A stretch of DNA of 64,000 nucleotides from JADJOM01 sp963817435 (GTDB lineage: Bacteria; Gemmatimonadota; Gemmatimonadetes; Gemmatimonadales; GWC2-71-9): positions 248,001 through 312,000 of the forward strand of contig CAWFNY010000001.1 of NCBI GenBank assembly GCA_963817435.1, read 5' to 3'. This document shows, piece by piece, positions 1 to 8,622 of this stretch (positions within the stretch are counted from its first letter, which is position 1; the number at the start of each line of letters is the position of its first letter). The notes beneath the pieces are model-generated. The model saw only the letters and a program-made list of their open reading frames with translations. It made no database searches and was not told where the DNA came from. A program made the position numbers and the translations under genes.

Positions 1-1373
1 CGATCAACGATCCCGCCGCCAAGGCCCGCAAGCTCGCCGTCGTGGTCGACTTCGCCGAGTTCGTCGTGCCCCGCGGCGACGCGGTGTCCCTCGGCGGGGC
101 CTTCAGCGCCAACGTCGTGAAGGTGCTCGGCTGGGCGAACGATCCGTCGATCATGCACGCCAACATCATCACGGTCCTGCTCACCGAGGGGCTCAATGAC
201 CTGAACGAACTGGTCGCCCAGAATCCGCATGCCGTCACCCTGCATGTGCCGCTGCCGGACGAGACGGAAATGCGGGAGTATCTCGATGCGCTGGTGCAGA
301 CGGAGTTTCCCGACCTCCCGTCGCGGAGCGACGTCCCGCTCGACGCGCTCGCGCGCCGGCTGACCGGGATCTCGAGAGTCGGCGCGCGGCGGGTGCTGGC
401 GCTGGCGCTCAAGGGTGGCGAACGCATCACGGTGCAGTGGCTCAGCCGGATGAAGAAGGAGACCATCGAGCGCGAGTGTCAGGGGCTGCTCGAGTTTATC
501 GAGTCGGACTTTACGCTCGACAACGTCGCCGGGCTTGATGCCGTGCGGGCGTGGCTGCGCGAGGATGCCGAGCTGCTCCGGCGCGGGGCGTTCCGCGCTC
601 TGCCGATGGGCTACCTGATCGCCGGGCGGATCGGCACCGGCAAGACCTTTCTCGTCACCTGCTGGGCCGGCGAGCTGGGCATCCCGTGCGTGGTACTGAA
701 GAACTTCCGCGACCGGTGGGTCGGCGCGACGGAGACCAACCTCGAGAAGATCTTCGCGGTGCTGCGGGCCCTGGGACAGGTCGTGGTCTTCGTCGACGAG
801 GCGGACCAGGCCGCGGGCAAGCGCGAGGGTGGCGACGGCGACAGCGGACTCTCCGGCCGGGTCTACTCGATGCTGGCGAAGGAGATGTCCGACACCCGCA
901 ACCGGGGCAGGATCATCTGGGTCTTCGCGACCTCGCGCCCCGACCTGCTGGAGGTCGACCTCAAGCGCCAGGGACGCCTCGACGTGCACATCCCGCTCTT
1001 CCCGCCGGAGACGGCCGAGGAGCGCCGCGCGCTGCTGCGTGCCGTGGCGAGGAAGGTCGAAGTGCCGCTGGGCGAGAGCGACCTTCCCGAGCTGCCGGAG
1101 CATCTGACGCTCGGTGGCAACGAAATCGAAGGTGTCTTCGTACGGGGACTCAGGACCTGGGAGCTGAGCGCCGAGCCCCGGCGCCCGCTCCGCGAAATCC
1201 TGGTCGAGGTGTTCCGCGACGTGCGCCCCAGCGCCCACACCAGGAAGCTCGAGTTCATGGATCTGGTGGCGGTCAAGGAATGCACCGACATCCGGTTTCT
1301 GCCGGCGCGGTACCGTGATCTGGCGCCGGAAGACATCGAACAGCAGATCGAGGCGTTGCGCCGGTTCATCTAG
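1..1373 (+). CDS. AAA ATPase of the SpoVK/Vps4/Ycf46 class, 5' end cut by window
   Basis: The reading frame is open to the left edge (codons in phase from base 3), so the true start lies upstream. A canonical AAA module fills the C-terminal half: Walker A GRIGTGKT at bases 624-647, Walker B VVVFVDEAD at 780-806, and an arginine-finger-like RQGR segment near 966. Upstream lies what looks like a degenerate first AAA module: a Walker-B-like VVVDFAEFV segment at the extreme left and a sensor-like stretch, with no second P-loop visible. Tandem modules with an inactive first copy are typical of Ycf46-type ATPases. The gene sits 81 bases ahead of pspA and is probably co-transcribed with it. Remodelling of PspA assemblies is an inference from context. 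The AAA assignment is certain; the exact subfamily is not. Confidence 0.85.
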   Translation, partial: INDPAAKARKLAVVVDFAEFVVPRGDAVSLGGAFSANVVKVLGWANDPSIMHANIITVLLTEGLNDLNELVAQNPHAVTLHVPLPDETEMREYLDALVQTEFPDLPSRSDVPLDALARRLTGISRVGARRVLALALKGGERITVQWLSRMKKETIERECQGLLEFIESDFTLDNVAGLDAVRAWLREDAELLRRGAFRALPMGYLIAGRIGTGKTFLVTCWAGELGIPCVVLKNFRDRWVGATETNLEKIFAVLRALGQVVVFVDEADQAAGKREGGDGDSGLSGRVYSMLAKEMSDTRNRGRIIWVFATSRPDLLEVDLKRQGRLDVHIPLFPPETAEERRALLRAVARKVEVPLGESDLPELPEHLTLGGNEIEGVFVRGLRTWELSAEPRRPLREILVEVFRDVRPSAHTRKLEFMDLVAVKECTDIRFLPARYRDLAPEDIEQQIEALRRFI

Positions 1374-1454
1374 CGATTGGTCTTTGACAAGCTCCCCGGT
1401 GGCTTCGATCTTATCGCAGCATCCGGGGGCTGGCATCTCACGTCAGGAGGAATC

Positions 1455-2189
1455 ATGGGCCTCTTCGCCCGCGTCGGTCGTCTCTTCCGCGGTTTCGTCG
1501 GCCTCTTCATCAGTGGACTCGAGGAGTCGAACCCCGAGGCGCTGATGGATTCGGCGCGCCAGGAGTTCCGCGAGAAGATGGCGCAGTACAACCAGGCGCT
1601 TGCGCGGATGGCCGGAGTCGCGGAGCGGCTCAAGGGCCAGGTCAAGATGAAGACCCAGAAGGCCCAGGACCTGGAGCGCCGGATCCTCGCCAACCATTCG
1701 GCCGGCAACATGGACCTGGCCGGCAGCCTCGCGAGGGAGCTGCAGGAGCTCAAGGCCGATCTCGCCACGGACACCGCCGAACTGTCGGAGTCGGAGGAGG
1801 CCTACTCCCAGAATCTCCGTCAGGCGAAGGTGGTCCAGAAGGAGTTCGAGGACAAGATCAAGCGCCTCGAGAAGCAGCTCGACCAGGTCAAGGTGAAGGA
1901 GGCCCAGGCGGAAGCGGCCGGTGCCCTCAGCAACGCCACCTTCAAGGTCGGCGATCTCGGCGACACGATGAAGACCGTGGACGACGTCCTGCAGAAGCGC
2001 TACGAGCAGGCGGCCGGCAAGGCCCGGGTCGCGAAGGACCTGGTCGACATGGACAAGGTGAGGGAAAAGGAGTCCGAGTCGAAGGCGCTGGAGCAGAACG
2101 CCCTCGCGGAGTTCCTCGCCAGCCAGGGGATTCAGGCGGGGCCGACGCCCCAGGGCCAGCCGGCGCAGAAGGAGATCGGGCCCGCGTAG
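1455..2189 (+). CDS. pspA: PspA/IM30 (Vipp1) family membrane-remodelling protein
   Basis: The product is 244 residues, close to the usual PspA/Vipp1 size. It opens with an amphipathic stretch (MGLFARVGRLFRGFVGLF) that fits the membrane-binding helix of the family, followed by almost continuous Lys/Glu/Gln-rich coiled coil with the characteristic NPEALMDSARQEF segment. The chosen ATG is preceded by AGGAGG at 1445-1450; an upstream in-frame GTG at 1377 lacks such a site and would add a non-homologous extension. Members of this family protect the inner membrane and share the ESCRT-III fold. No PspF, PspB or PspC gene is adjacent; instead it lies between an AAA ATPase and a solute-binding/OmpA fusion gene, suggesting a different partner set. 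Confidence 0.93.
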   Translation: MGLFARVGRLFRGFVGLFISGLEESNPEALMDSARQEFREKMAQYNQALARMAGVAERLKGQVKMKTQKAQDLERRILANHSAGNMDLAGSLARELQELKADLATDTAELSESEEAYSQNLRQAKVVQKEFEDKIKRLEKQLDQVKVKEAQAEAAGALSNATFKVGDLGDTMKTVDDVLQKRYEQAAGKARVAKDLVDMDKVREKESESKALEQNALAEFLASQGIQAGPTPQGQPAQKEIGPA

Positions 2190-2228
2190 CCGTCAGCCAT
2201 TCGTCATCAGCCGCCAGAGGTTTCACCC

Positions 2229-3884
2229 ATGGCCGACCAGCCTCCGCGTTTCACCTTTCTGGGGAAGCTCCTTTCCCTCGCGCTCATCGGCGGATTGATC
2301 TACGCCGGCACCCTCGTGCTCAACGGGAAGAAGGTGTCGCTTCCCACCCTGCCGGGCGCCAGGGAGGAGCCGGGCGCCGAGGTGAGTACGGTGCAGGTGG
2401 AGGTGCCGACGCTCGCGCCGGCGGCCGCCTACCAGCTCCCGGCCGACAGCACCGTCGCCATCGAGATCAGCGAGTACGCGGGCTATGCCGGCCTGATCGC
2501 CGCCAACGGCGGGCTGCAGCCGAGCCCAGGGTCGCTGCTTTCCAAGTACTGCGGCTGCAAGGTCCGCCTGACAATCAGCGAGGAGGAGAGCTGGTCGGCG
2601 CTCAACAGCGGCAAGCTGGCCGCCTCGGTCACCACCACCGACGTGCTCGCCGTCTACGGACGGCAGTTCAAGGTGAAGGTCCCGGCACAGATCGGGTTCT
2701 CCCGCGGTGCCGACGGGCTGGTGGTGCGAACCGCCATCAAGCGGGTCAATGACCTGAAGGGCAAGATCATCGTCGCGGCGCAGTTCACCGAAACCGACTT
2801 CTTCATCCGCTATCTCGCCCAGGAAGCCGGGCTGGGCATCACCACGCTGAGCAGCACCGACGCGACCCCCAGTCCCGACCGGCTGAACCTGGTCTACACC
2901 GAGGATGGATTCTCCTCCGGTGATCTCTTCCTCAAGGACCTGAAGGGAACTGGCGAGCACCTCGCCGGCGCGATGACCTGGGAGCCGAAGACCTCCGAGG
3001 TGCTGAGCCAGAGTGGCGGGAAGGCGCGGCTGCTGACCAGCAACAGGAACCTGCTGATCATCGCGGACATTCTGGTGGTCAATCAGGGCTTCGCGGAGGC
3101 GAATCCGAAGATCGTCGAGGGGCTGGTGCGCGGGCTGCTCGAGGGCAACCGGCTGGTGCGGGACACGCCGGAGAGCCAGATCGCGGTGATCGCCCAGGCC
3201 TTCAAGTGGACCCCGGACCAGACCCGCGCCGAACTGCAGAAGGTGCACCTCGCCAACCTGCCGGAGAACCTGGCGTTCTTCAATGGTTCGATCGACGCCG
3301 CCGGCAGCTTCGGCGGAATTTATCAGTCGGCGATCTACGCCTACGGCAGCGACCTCATCAAGGATCCCGCCGACCCGACGCGGTTCACCGACCTCACGGC
3401 GCTCACGGCGCTCGACAAGGCCGGGCTGTTCAAGGACCAGAAGATCGCCATCGCCCCGATCCGGAGCGGCGGTGCGGGCAGCGTCGAGAACGATCCGCTG
3501 CTCTCCAAGGACATCCGCTTCCTCTTTCAGCCCAATTCCGCCTCGCTCGACCTCACGTCGACCGACAACCTGAAGAACCTCGAGGCGATCAAGCAGCTGC
3601 TCACGGTGAGTCCCGGATCGACGATCCTGCTGCGAGGGCATGTGGACAATTCGCTGGTCGAGGAGTTCCGGAAGAAGGGGGGCGAGGCCTTTGTGCGGCA
3701 GATGGCGCTCAAGGCCGTGGAGCTTTCCCGCGACCGTGCGGCGGAGATCCAGCGGCTGCTCGTCCAGAAGTACGCGGTCGATGGCAAACGCATCGAAATC
3801 GTGGGCCGCGGCTGGGACGAACCGGCCGGCCCTGACCCGGACCAGAACCGCCGGGTCGAGGTGCAGTGGTTCACCCTCGAGTGA
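2229..3884 (+). CDS. Membrane-anchored solute-binding domain fused to an OmpA-like peptidoglycan-binding domain
   Basis: The 551-residue product has an N-terminal membrane segment (about residues 10-28, LGKLLSLALIGGLIYAG). A periplasmic binding-protein region of the SsuA/NMT1-like type follows (about 70-400). The C-terminal OmpA-like domain (about 425-551) opens with DIRFLFQPNSASLDL and ends with the NRRVEVQW motif. OmpA domains bind peptidoglycan, so the protein probably spans from the inner membrane to the cell wall with a ligand-binding module between. No ABC permease or ATPase is nearby, which argues for sensing or scaffolding rather than transport. It starts 39 bases after pspA and ends at a strong terminator, so it is the last gene of the cluster. 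Domain types are well supported; the ligand is unknown. Confidence 0.8.
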   Translation: MADQPPRFTFLGKLLSLALIGGLIYAGTLVLNGKKVSLPTLPGAREEPGAEVSTVQVEVPTLAPAAAYQLPADSTVAIEISEYAGYAGLIAANGGLQPSPGSLLSKYCGCKVRLTISEEESWSALNSGKLAASVTTTDVLAVYGRQFKVKVPAQIGFSRGADGLVVRTAIKRVNDLKGKIIVAAQFTETDFFIRYLAQEAGLGITTLSSTDATPSPDRLNLVYTEDGFSSGDLFLKDLKGTGEHLAGAMTWEPKTSEVLSQSGGKARLLTSNRNLLIIADILVVNQGFAEANPKIVEGLVRGLLEGNRLVRDTPESQIAVIAQAFKWTPDQTRAELQKVHLANLPENLAFFNGSIDAAGSFGGIYQSAIYAYGSDLIKDPADPTRFTDLTALTALDKAGLFKDQKIAIAPIRSGGAGSVENDPLLSKDIRFLFQPNSASLDLTSTDNLKNLEAIKQLLTVSPGSTILLRGHVDNSLVEEFRKKGGEAFVRQMALKAVELSRDRAAEIQRLLVQKYAVDGKRIEIVGRGWDEPAGPDPDQNRRVEVQWFTLE

Positions 3885-3890
3885 GCGGCC

Positions 3891-3945
3891 GGCGGCCCGG
3901 CAATGGTGCCGGGCCGCCCCCGGTTGCCTTTCCCCTTTTTCCCCT
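3891..3945 (+). terminator. Rho-independent terminator after the pspA cluster
   Basis: A perfect 12-base-pair stem is formed by GGCGGCCCGGCA (3891-3902) and TGCCGGGCCGCC (3907-3918) around an ATGG tetraloop. A pyrimidine-rich tail containing TTT and TTTTT runs to about 3945. It begins six bases after the stop of the OmpA fusion gene and separates the stress cluster from rpsU. Confidence 0.85.
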
Positions 3946-4003
3946 CTAAGTTCCCCGCTGCCAACACCATACGCTTGGTCGGACGATTGGGGTGAGGTTT
4001 GGG

Positions 4004-4207
4004 ATGTCGGAAGTCATCATTCACGATGACGAGAGCTTCGAGCGGGCCCTGAAGCGATTCAAGAAGAAGTGCGAAAAGGCGGGGATTCTGGCCGACCTTC
4101 GCAGGCACCGCCACTACGAGAAGCCCAGCGAGAAGAAGAAGCGGAAGCTGAGCGCGGCGTTTCGTAATGCACGGCGCAAGAGCTTTCCCCGCGCCCCGCG
4201 CGATTAA
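4004..4207 (+). CDS. rpsU: Small ribosomal subunit protein bS21
   Basis: The 67-residue, strongly basic protein begins MSEVIIHDDESFERALKRF and has the EKPSEKKKRK stretch typical of bS21, which joins the 30S subunit near the mRNA exit side and helps early initiation. The ATG at 4004 is chosen because GGTGAGG lies at 3991-3997, six bases upstream; an in-frame GTG at 3992 falls inside that site. The gene stands alone between a terminator and mutS2, with its own short upstream region at 3946-4003. The length fits the family. Confidence 0.93.
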   Translation: MSEVIIHDDESFERALKRFKKKCEKAGILADLRRHRHYEKPSEKKKRKLSAAFRNARRKSFPRAPRD

Positions 4208-4267
4208 CTCACCCAGAACGGTCTTGCAGATGATCGGTGCCACGCCTCGAGGCGTCCGGCGGGCGCG

Positions 4268-6736
4268 ATGACCGACCCGACCGGCGCCGAACTCCCCGAC
4301 GGGGTGCTAGTGTCCACGGACGCTGGCACCCCGTCCGCCTTTGAGGGGAACCGGTCACCGGGCGAGTGGACTGCCGGCGCGGACGTCAGGTGGGATGATG
4401 CGCTGGAGGCGCTGGAGTTCGGCGCGGTGCTCGCCGTGGTCGCGGAGCGTGCGGCCGGCCCGCTCGGCCGGGCGAGCGTGCTGGCCCGGCGCCCGCTGTT
4501 CGACCCCGTGGCCATCCGGGACGAGCTGGCTCGCGTGGAGGAACTCGCCCGGCTGATCCGTGGCGCTCGTGGCATCATCGCGGAAGCGGTCCCGGAACTG
4601 GCGCGTACGCTGGCGCGGCTGCGCATTCCGGGCAGTGTGCTCGATGGCGCGGAACTGGTCGCGGTTCGCCGCACCCTGACGGCCGCCCGCCTGGTCAGCG
4701 CCGAGATCCGCCGGGTCGCGCTGGACGCGCCGCTGCTGGCGAGTCTCGAGGTGCCGCCGCCGGAGAAGGCGCTCGAGCGGCGGCTCGAGCAGTCGCTCGA
4801 CGATGATGGCGGCGTGCGCGATTCCGCCAGCCCGGGACTCGCGGCGGCGCGCAGCGACATCCGCACCGCGCGCGACCGGCTGGTCCAGCGGCTCGAATCG
4901 CTGCTGCGTGCCGTCGGCGGGGAAGGGGGCGTGACGCTCCGCGACGGCCGCTATGTGATCCCCGTGCCGCGCGATCTCCGCAATCGCCCCGACGGCATCA
5001 TCCATGACGAGTCCGCCAGCGGCGCCACACTCTACATCGAGCCCTCGGCGGTCATCGCGCTCGGCAACGCCCTGCGTGAGGCGGAGTCGCGCGCGCTGCG
5101 GGAGGAGCTGAAGGTCCTCCGCGATCTCTCCGATCTGCTCCGGCCCGCGATTCCCGAGGTGCGCGCGCTGCACGCGATGTGCGTGTCCGTCGACGATCTC
5201 GTCGCCCGCGCCAGATGGGCCGTCGAGATCGATGGCCACGCTCCGGGCATGTCGGGTGCCCCGGCCGATCTGGCGATCGTGAACGGCCGCCATCCGCTGC
5301 TGCTCGCGCAGGGCCAGCCGGTGGTGCCGTTCGACCTCACCCTGCAGGGCCACGAGAAGTGCATTCTCCTCTCCGGCCCGAACACCGGCGGCAAGTCGGT
5401 GCTGCTCAAGGCGGTCGGGTTGCACGTGGCGCTGGCACAGAGCGGGATCGTCCCGCCGGTCGGTCCGGGCAGCGGATTGCCGGTCTTCGCGCGGCTGTTC
5501 GCGGATATCGGCGACCGGCAGTCGATCGCCGCCAGCCTGTCGACCTTCAGCGCGCACCTCGCGCAGCTCCGGGTGATCCTGGAAGACGCGGACGACACCT
5601 CGCTCATCCTCCTCGATGAAGTCGGCAGCGGCACCGACCCCGCGGAGGGGGCGGCCCTCGCGGGGGCCGCCCTGCAGACGCTCACCCGCCGTGGCGCAGT
5701 GACCCTGGCGACCACGCACCTCGGCGCCCTCAAGCGGCTCGCCACCTCGACGCCTGGCATCGTGAACGCCTCGCTGCAGTTCGATGCAGCGACGCTGCGG
5801 CCCACCTACCGGCTGATCAAGGGAGTTCCGGGACGCTCCTACGGCATCGCGATTGCACGCCGGCTGGGGATTCGCGAAGACGTGCTCGCCGAGGCCGAGG
5901 CCCAGGTGCCTGACGCGGAGCGGAGCCTCGATGCGCTGCTTGCGGCCGTCGAGCAGCGGGAGCGGGATCAGATGATCCGCGAACGGCAGCTCGCCGAGCA
6001 GCTCGCGGACGCGGAAAGTCGGGCGGCCGGACTCGCGGCCCAGGCCGAGGCCCAGGCCATTCGCGAGGCCGCGCTCAAGAAGCGGGAGAAGGACGCTGAG
6101 CGCACCGCCCGCGAGCAGGCGCGGCAGTTCCTGCTCGAGGCGCGCGAGACGGTCGAAGCCGCCATCGCCAAGGCCGCCGCGGCCGGGGATGGCGCGCGGG
6201 AGGCGCGGCGCGCGGTCGAGGACGCGGCCGCGGCCGAAGCGTCGGCGCTCAAGAAGCTCGATGAGGAGTCGAATCGGCGTGCGGGTGTGGCGGCGGGGGG
6301 ACTCGAGCCGGGCCAGCGGGTGCGGCTGCAGAGCGGCACCACCGGGGAGGTCTTCGAGCTGCGCACCGACGGCAGGGTCGTCGTCCGCATCGGCTCGCTC
6401 AAGCTGGTGGTGGAGGCTTCCGCTCTCACCCCGCTCAGCGGGCCGGCCCCGAAGAAGCAGGCCATCGCCGAGCGGGACCCGGCGGAAGTGGCGACCTACG
6501 AACTCGATCTGCGCGGTCTCACCGGCGACGAGGCGGAGCAGGTGACGCTGGCTGCGCTCGATGCGGCGGTGCTCTCGGAACAGCCCTACCTGCGCATCAT
6601 CCACGGCAAGGGCACCGGCGTGGTGCGCGAGCGGGTGCATCAGCTCCTCAAGCGCGACCGCCGGGTGAAGACCTACGGCTTCGCGCCGTCCAATCAGGGC
6701 GGCACCGGCGCGACCGTCGCGGAGTTCGCGGGATGA
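4268..6736 (+). CDS. mutS2: Endonuclease MutS2
   Basis: The 822-residue protein has the MutS2 order: a MutS-type core and clamp, an ABC-type ATPase with Walker A GPNTGGKS (residues 370-377) and Walker B LILLDEVGSGTD (about 445), a long charged coiled coil (about 560-660), and a C-terminal Smr nuclease domain with LDLRGLT (about 747) and HGKGTG (779-784). It lacks the mismatch-recognition domain of MutS1. Family members suppress homologous recombination or act on collided ribosomes. The ATG at 4268 gives about 40 poorly conserved residues before the family-like segment starts, so a later start is possible. Its stop overlaps the dnaG ATG by four bases, implying translational coupling. Confidence 0.95.
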   Translation: MTDPTGAELPDGVLVSTDAGTPSAFEGNRSPGEWTAGADVRWDDALEALEFGAVLAVVAERAAGPLGRASVLARRPLFDPVAIRDELARVEELARLIRGARGIIAEAVPELARTLARLRIPGSVLDGAELVAVRRTLTAARLVSAEIRRVALDAPLLASLEVPPPEKALERRLEQSLDDDGGVRDSASPGLAAARSDIRTARDRLVQRLESLLRAVGGEGGVTLRDGRYVIPVPRDLRNRPDGIIHDESASGATLYIEPSAVIALGNALREAESRALREELKVLRDLSDLLRPAIPEVRALHAMCVSVDDLVARARWAVEIDGHAPGMSGAPADLAIVNGRHPLLLAQGQPVVPFDLTLQGHEKCILLSGPNTGGKSVLLKAVGLHVALAQSGIVPPVGPGSGLPVFARLFADIGDRQSIAASLSTFSAHLAQLRVILEDADDTSLILLDEVGSGTDPAEGAALAGAALQTLTRRGAVTLATTHLGALKRLATSTPGIVNASLQFDAATLRPTYRLIKGVPGRSYGIAIARRLGIREDVLAEAEAQVPDAERSLDALLAAVEQRERDQMIRERQLAEQLADAESRAAGLAAQAEAQAIREAALKKREKDAERTAREQARQFLLEARETVEAAIAKAAAAGDGAREARRAVEDAAAAEASALKKLDEESNRRAGVAAGGLEPGQRVRLQSGTTGEVFELRTDGRVVVRIGSLKLVVEASALTPLSGPAPKKQAIAERDPAEVATYELDLRGLTGDEAEQVTLAALDAAVLSEQPYLRIIHGKGTGVVRERVHQLLKRDRRVKTYGFAPSNQGGTGATVAEFAG

Positions 6737-8589
6737 GCATGATCCCGGATGAAGTGATCGAGCAGGTCCGCGATGGCGCCGATCTCCTGTCGGTGATCGG
6801 CGAGACCGTCGAACTCAAGCGTACCGGCTCCGACTACCGCGGTCCCTGTCCCTTCCACGGCGGACAGCACCGCAACTTCGCCGTGATTCCCAAGAAGGGG
6901 CGCTACTACTGCTTCGTCTGCAAGGAATCGGGCGACGTCTTCTCCTGGTACATGAAGCGGCTCGGCATGGACTATCCCACCGCGGTGCGCGAAGTCGCCC
7001 GCAAGGTGGGCATCGTGATTCCGGAGGCGACGCAGCGACAGGGCCCCGATCCGCGCGAACCACTCTTCCAGGCGGTCTCGGTCGCGCACGACTGGTTTGC
7101 GAGGCAGCTCAGGGAGCTGCCGGAGGCCGAGGACGCGCGCAAATACCTCGTCGGGCGCGGCTTCGACCCCGAAACCATCGAACCGTTCGAGCTCGGCTTC
7201 GCGCCGCGCGGCCCGCAGTTCGGCCAGGCGATGCGCCAGCTCGGCCTCGACGAGACGATCATGCTCGAGGCGGGCCTGCTGGCCCGGCGCGAGGACGGCA
7301 CGATCATCCCGCGCTTCCGCGGCCGGCTGCTCTTTCCCATTCACGATCTGCGCGGCCGGGTCGTCGGCTTCGGCGGACGGCTGCTCGGTCCGGGCGAGCC
7401 CAAGTATCTCAATTCCCCCGAAACGCCGATCTTCAGGAAGGGTCAGACCCTCTACAACCTCCACGCCGCCAAGAACGCGATCCGGAAAGAGGGCAGCGTC
7501 ATCGTGGTGGAGGGTTACTTCGACGTGCTGCGGCTGGTCGTCGCCGGTTGCGAGCACGTCGTGGCCCCGCTCGGCACTGCGCTCACCGGCGATCAGGCGG
7601 CGCTGCTCAAGCGCTACGCCCCCGTCGCCATTCTGCTGCTCGACAGCGACATGGCCGGCCTCAAGGCCACCTTCCGCGCCGGCGACGAAATGCTCCGCCA
7701 CGAGATGCGGGTCAAGGTGGCCACCATGCCCGCCGGCGAGGATCCCGACACCCTCCTGCAGAAGGGCGGACTCGCGGCGCTCGAGCCGATTCTCAAGGAC
7801 GCGGTCGACGTGATGGAGCGGAAGATCCAGATTCTCGATCGCCGTGGCTGGTTCACGGGGATCGAGCATCGCCGCGAGGCACTCGACCGGCTGCTGCCGA
7901 CGATCCGCGCGACGAAGGACCCGATTCAGCGCGAGCTGTACCTCTCGCTGGTGGCGGAGCGCTCGGGGGTGGCCAAGTCGGTGCTCGAGCATGACGTGGA
8001 GCAGGCGGCGCGGAAGTCCGAGGCCTTTGCGGCGGCGATGGAGCAGCGGCCGCCCCTGCCGCCGGGCCGGGACTCCGCCGCCGGGGGGCCAGCCACGCCG
8101 AGTCCCCGCGGCGGTGGTGCCCGGACCGAACAACAGGTGCTCCGCCTGCTGATCGCGAACGACGAATGGCGCGGGCGCGCCTCGGAACTGCTCCGTCCGG
8201 AGTGGTTCGAATCGCCGGCGCACCGCGAGCTCTTCGAAGCGCTGCTCGGCGTGCGGGAGCCGGGCTTTGCCCAGCCCCCGGCCACTCTCTCCGTGCCGCT
8301 CTGCGAATTGTGGCAGCGGATCGCGGCGACCGACGTCCCGCTCGACCCGGCGGGACAGGCCAATCTGTTCGAGGCCGCGAGCCGCAAGCTGGAGGCGCGG
8401 CCCCAGTTGCGGGCCTGGAAGCAGCTCAATGAACGGATCAAGCGCGCCTCAGGTGCGGAGAAGTCCGCGCTGCTTGCCGAGAAGGACGCGGTTGCGCGTG
8501 CACTGCAGCAGAAGTTTCCAGAGGAATTCCGGCTGTTCGGATTCCAGCTGGCGCGGCGGGCTGTCCGCCGCTCCACGACCGACGGCTGA
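6733..8589 (+). CDS. dnaG: DNA primase
   Basis: The 618-residue DnaG has an N-terminal CHC2 zinc finger (C39, H42, C60, C63), a catalytic core with a TOPRIM fold carrying VVEGYFDVLR (E260) and the LLDSDMAG acidic motif near residue 305, and a C-terminal helicase-binding region after a Pro/Gly-rich linker around residues 435-460. It makes the RNA primers for chromosome replication in complex with DnaB. The ATG overlaps the mutS2 stop; a second ATG two codons later is an alternative start. It lies in a replication/repair gene string rather than in the rpsU-dnaG-rpoD order of many bacteria, although rpsU is only two genes upstream. Confidence 0.97.
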   Translation: MSMIPDEVIEQVRDGADLLSVIGETVELKRTGSDYRGPCPFHGGQHRNFAVIPKKGRYYCFVCKESGDVFSWYMKRLGMDYPTAVREVARKVGIVIPEATQRQGPDPREPLFQAVSVAHDWFARQLRELPEAEDARKYLVGRGFDPETIEPFELGFAPRGPQFGQAMRQLGLDETIMLEAGLLARREDGTIIPRFRGRLLFPIHDLRGRVVGFGGRLLGPGEPKYLNSPETPIFRKGQTLYNLHAAKNAIRKEGSVIVVEGYFDVLRLVVAGCEHVVAPLGTALTGDQAALLKRYAPVAILLLDSDMAGLKATFRAGDEMLRHEMRVKVATMPAGEDPDTLLQKGGLAALEPILKDAVDVMERKIQILDRRGWFTGIEHRREALDRLLPTIRATKDPIQRELYLSLVAERSGVAKSVLEHDVEQAARKSEAFAAAMEQRPPLPPGRDSAAGGPATPSPRGGGARTEQQVLRLLIANDEWRGRASELLRPEWFESPAHRELFEALLGVREPGFAQPPATLSVPLCELWQRIAATDVPLDPAGQANLFEAASRKLEARPQLRAWKQLNERIKRASGAEKSALLAEKDAVARALQQKFPEEFRLFGFQLARRAVRRSTTDG

Positions 8590-8622
8590 CGCTATGTTCA
8601 TCCAACACCCAAAGGACACCGC

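Noticed and set aside
4355..6640. Long minus-strand open frame opposite mutS2
   Set aside because: Low-complexity composition and full overlap with an unquestionable MutS2 gene.
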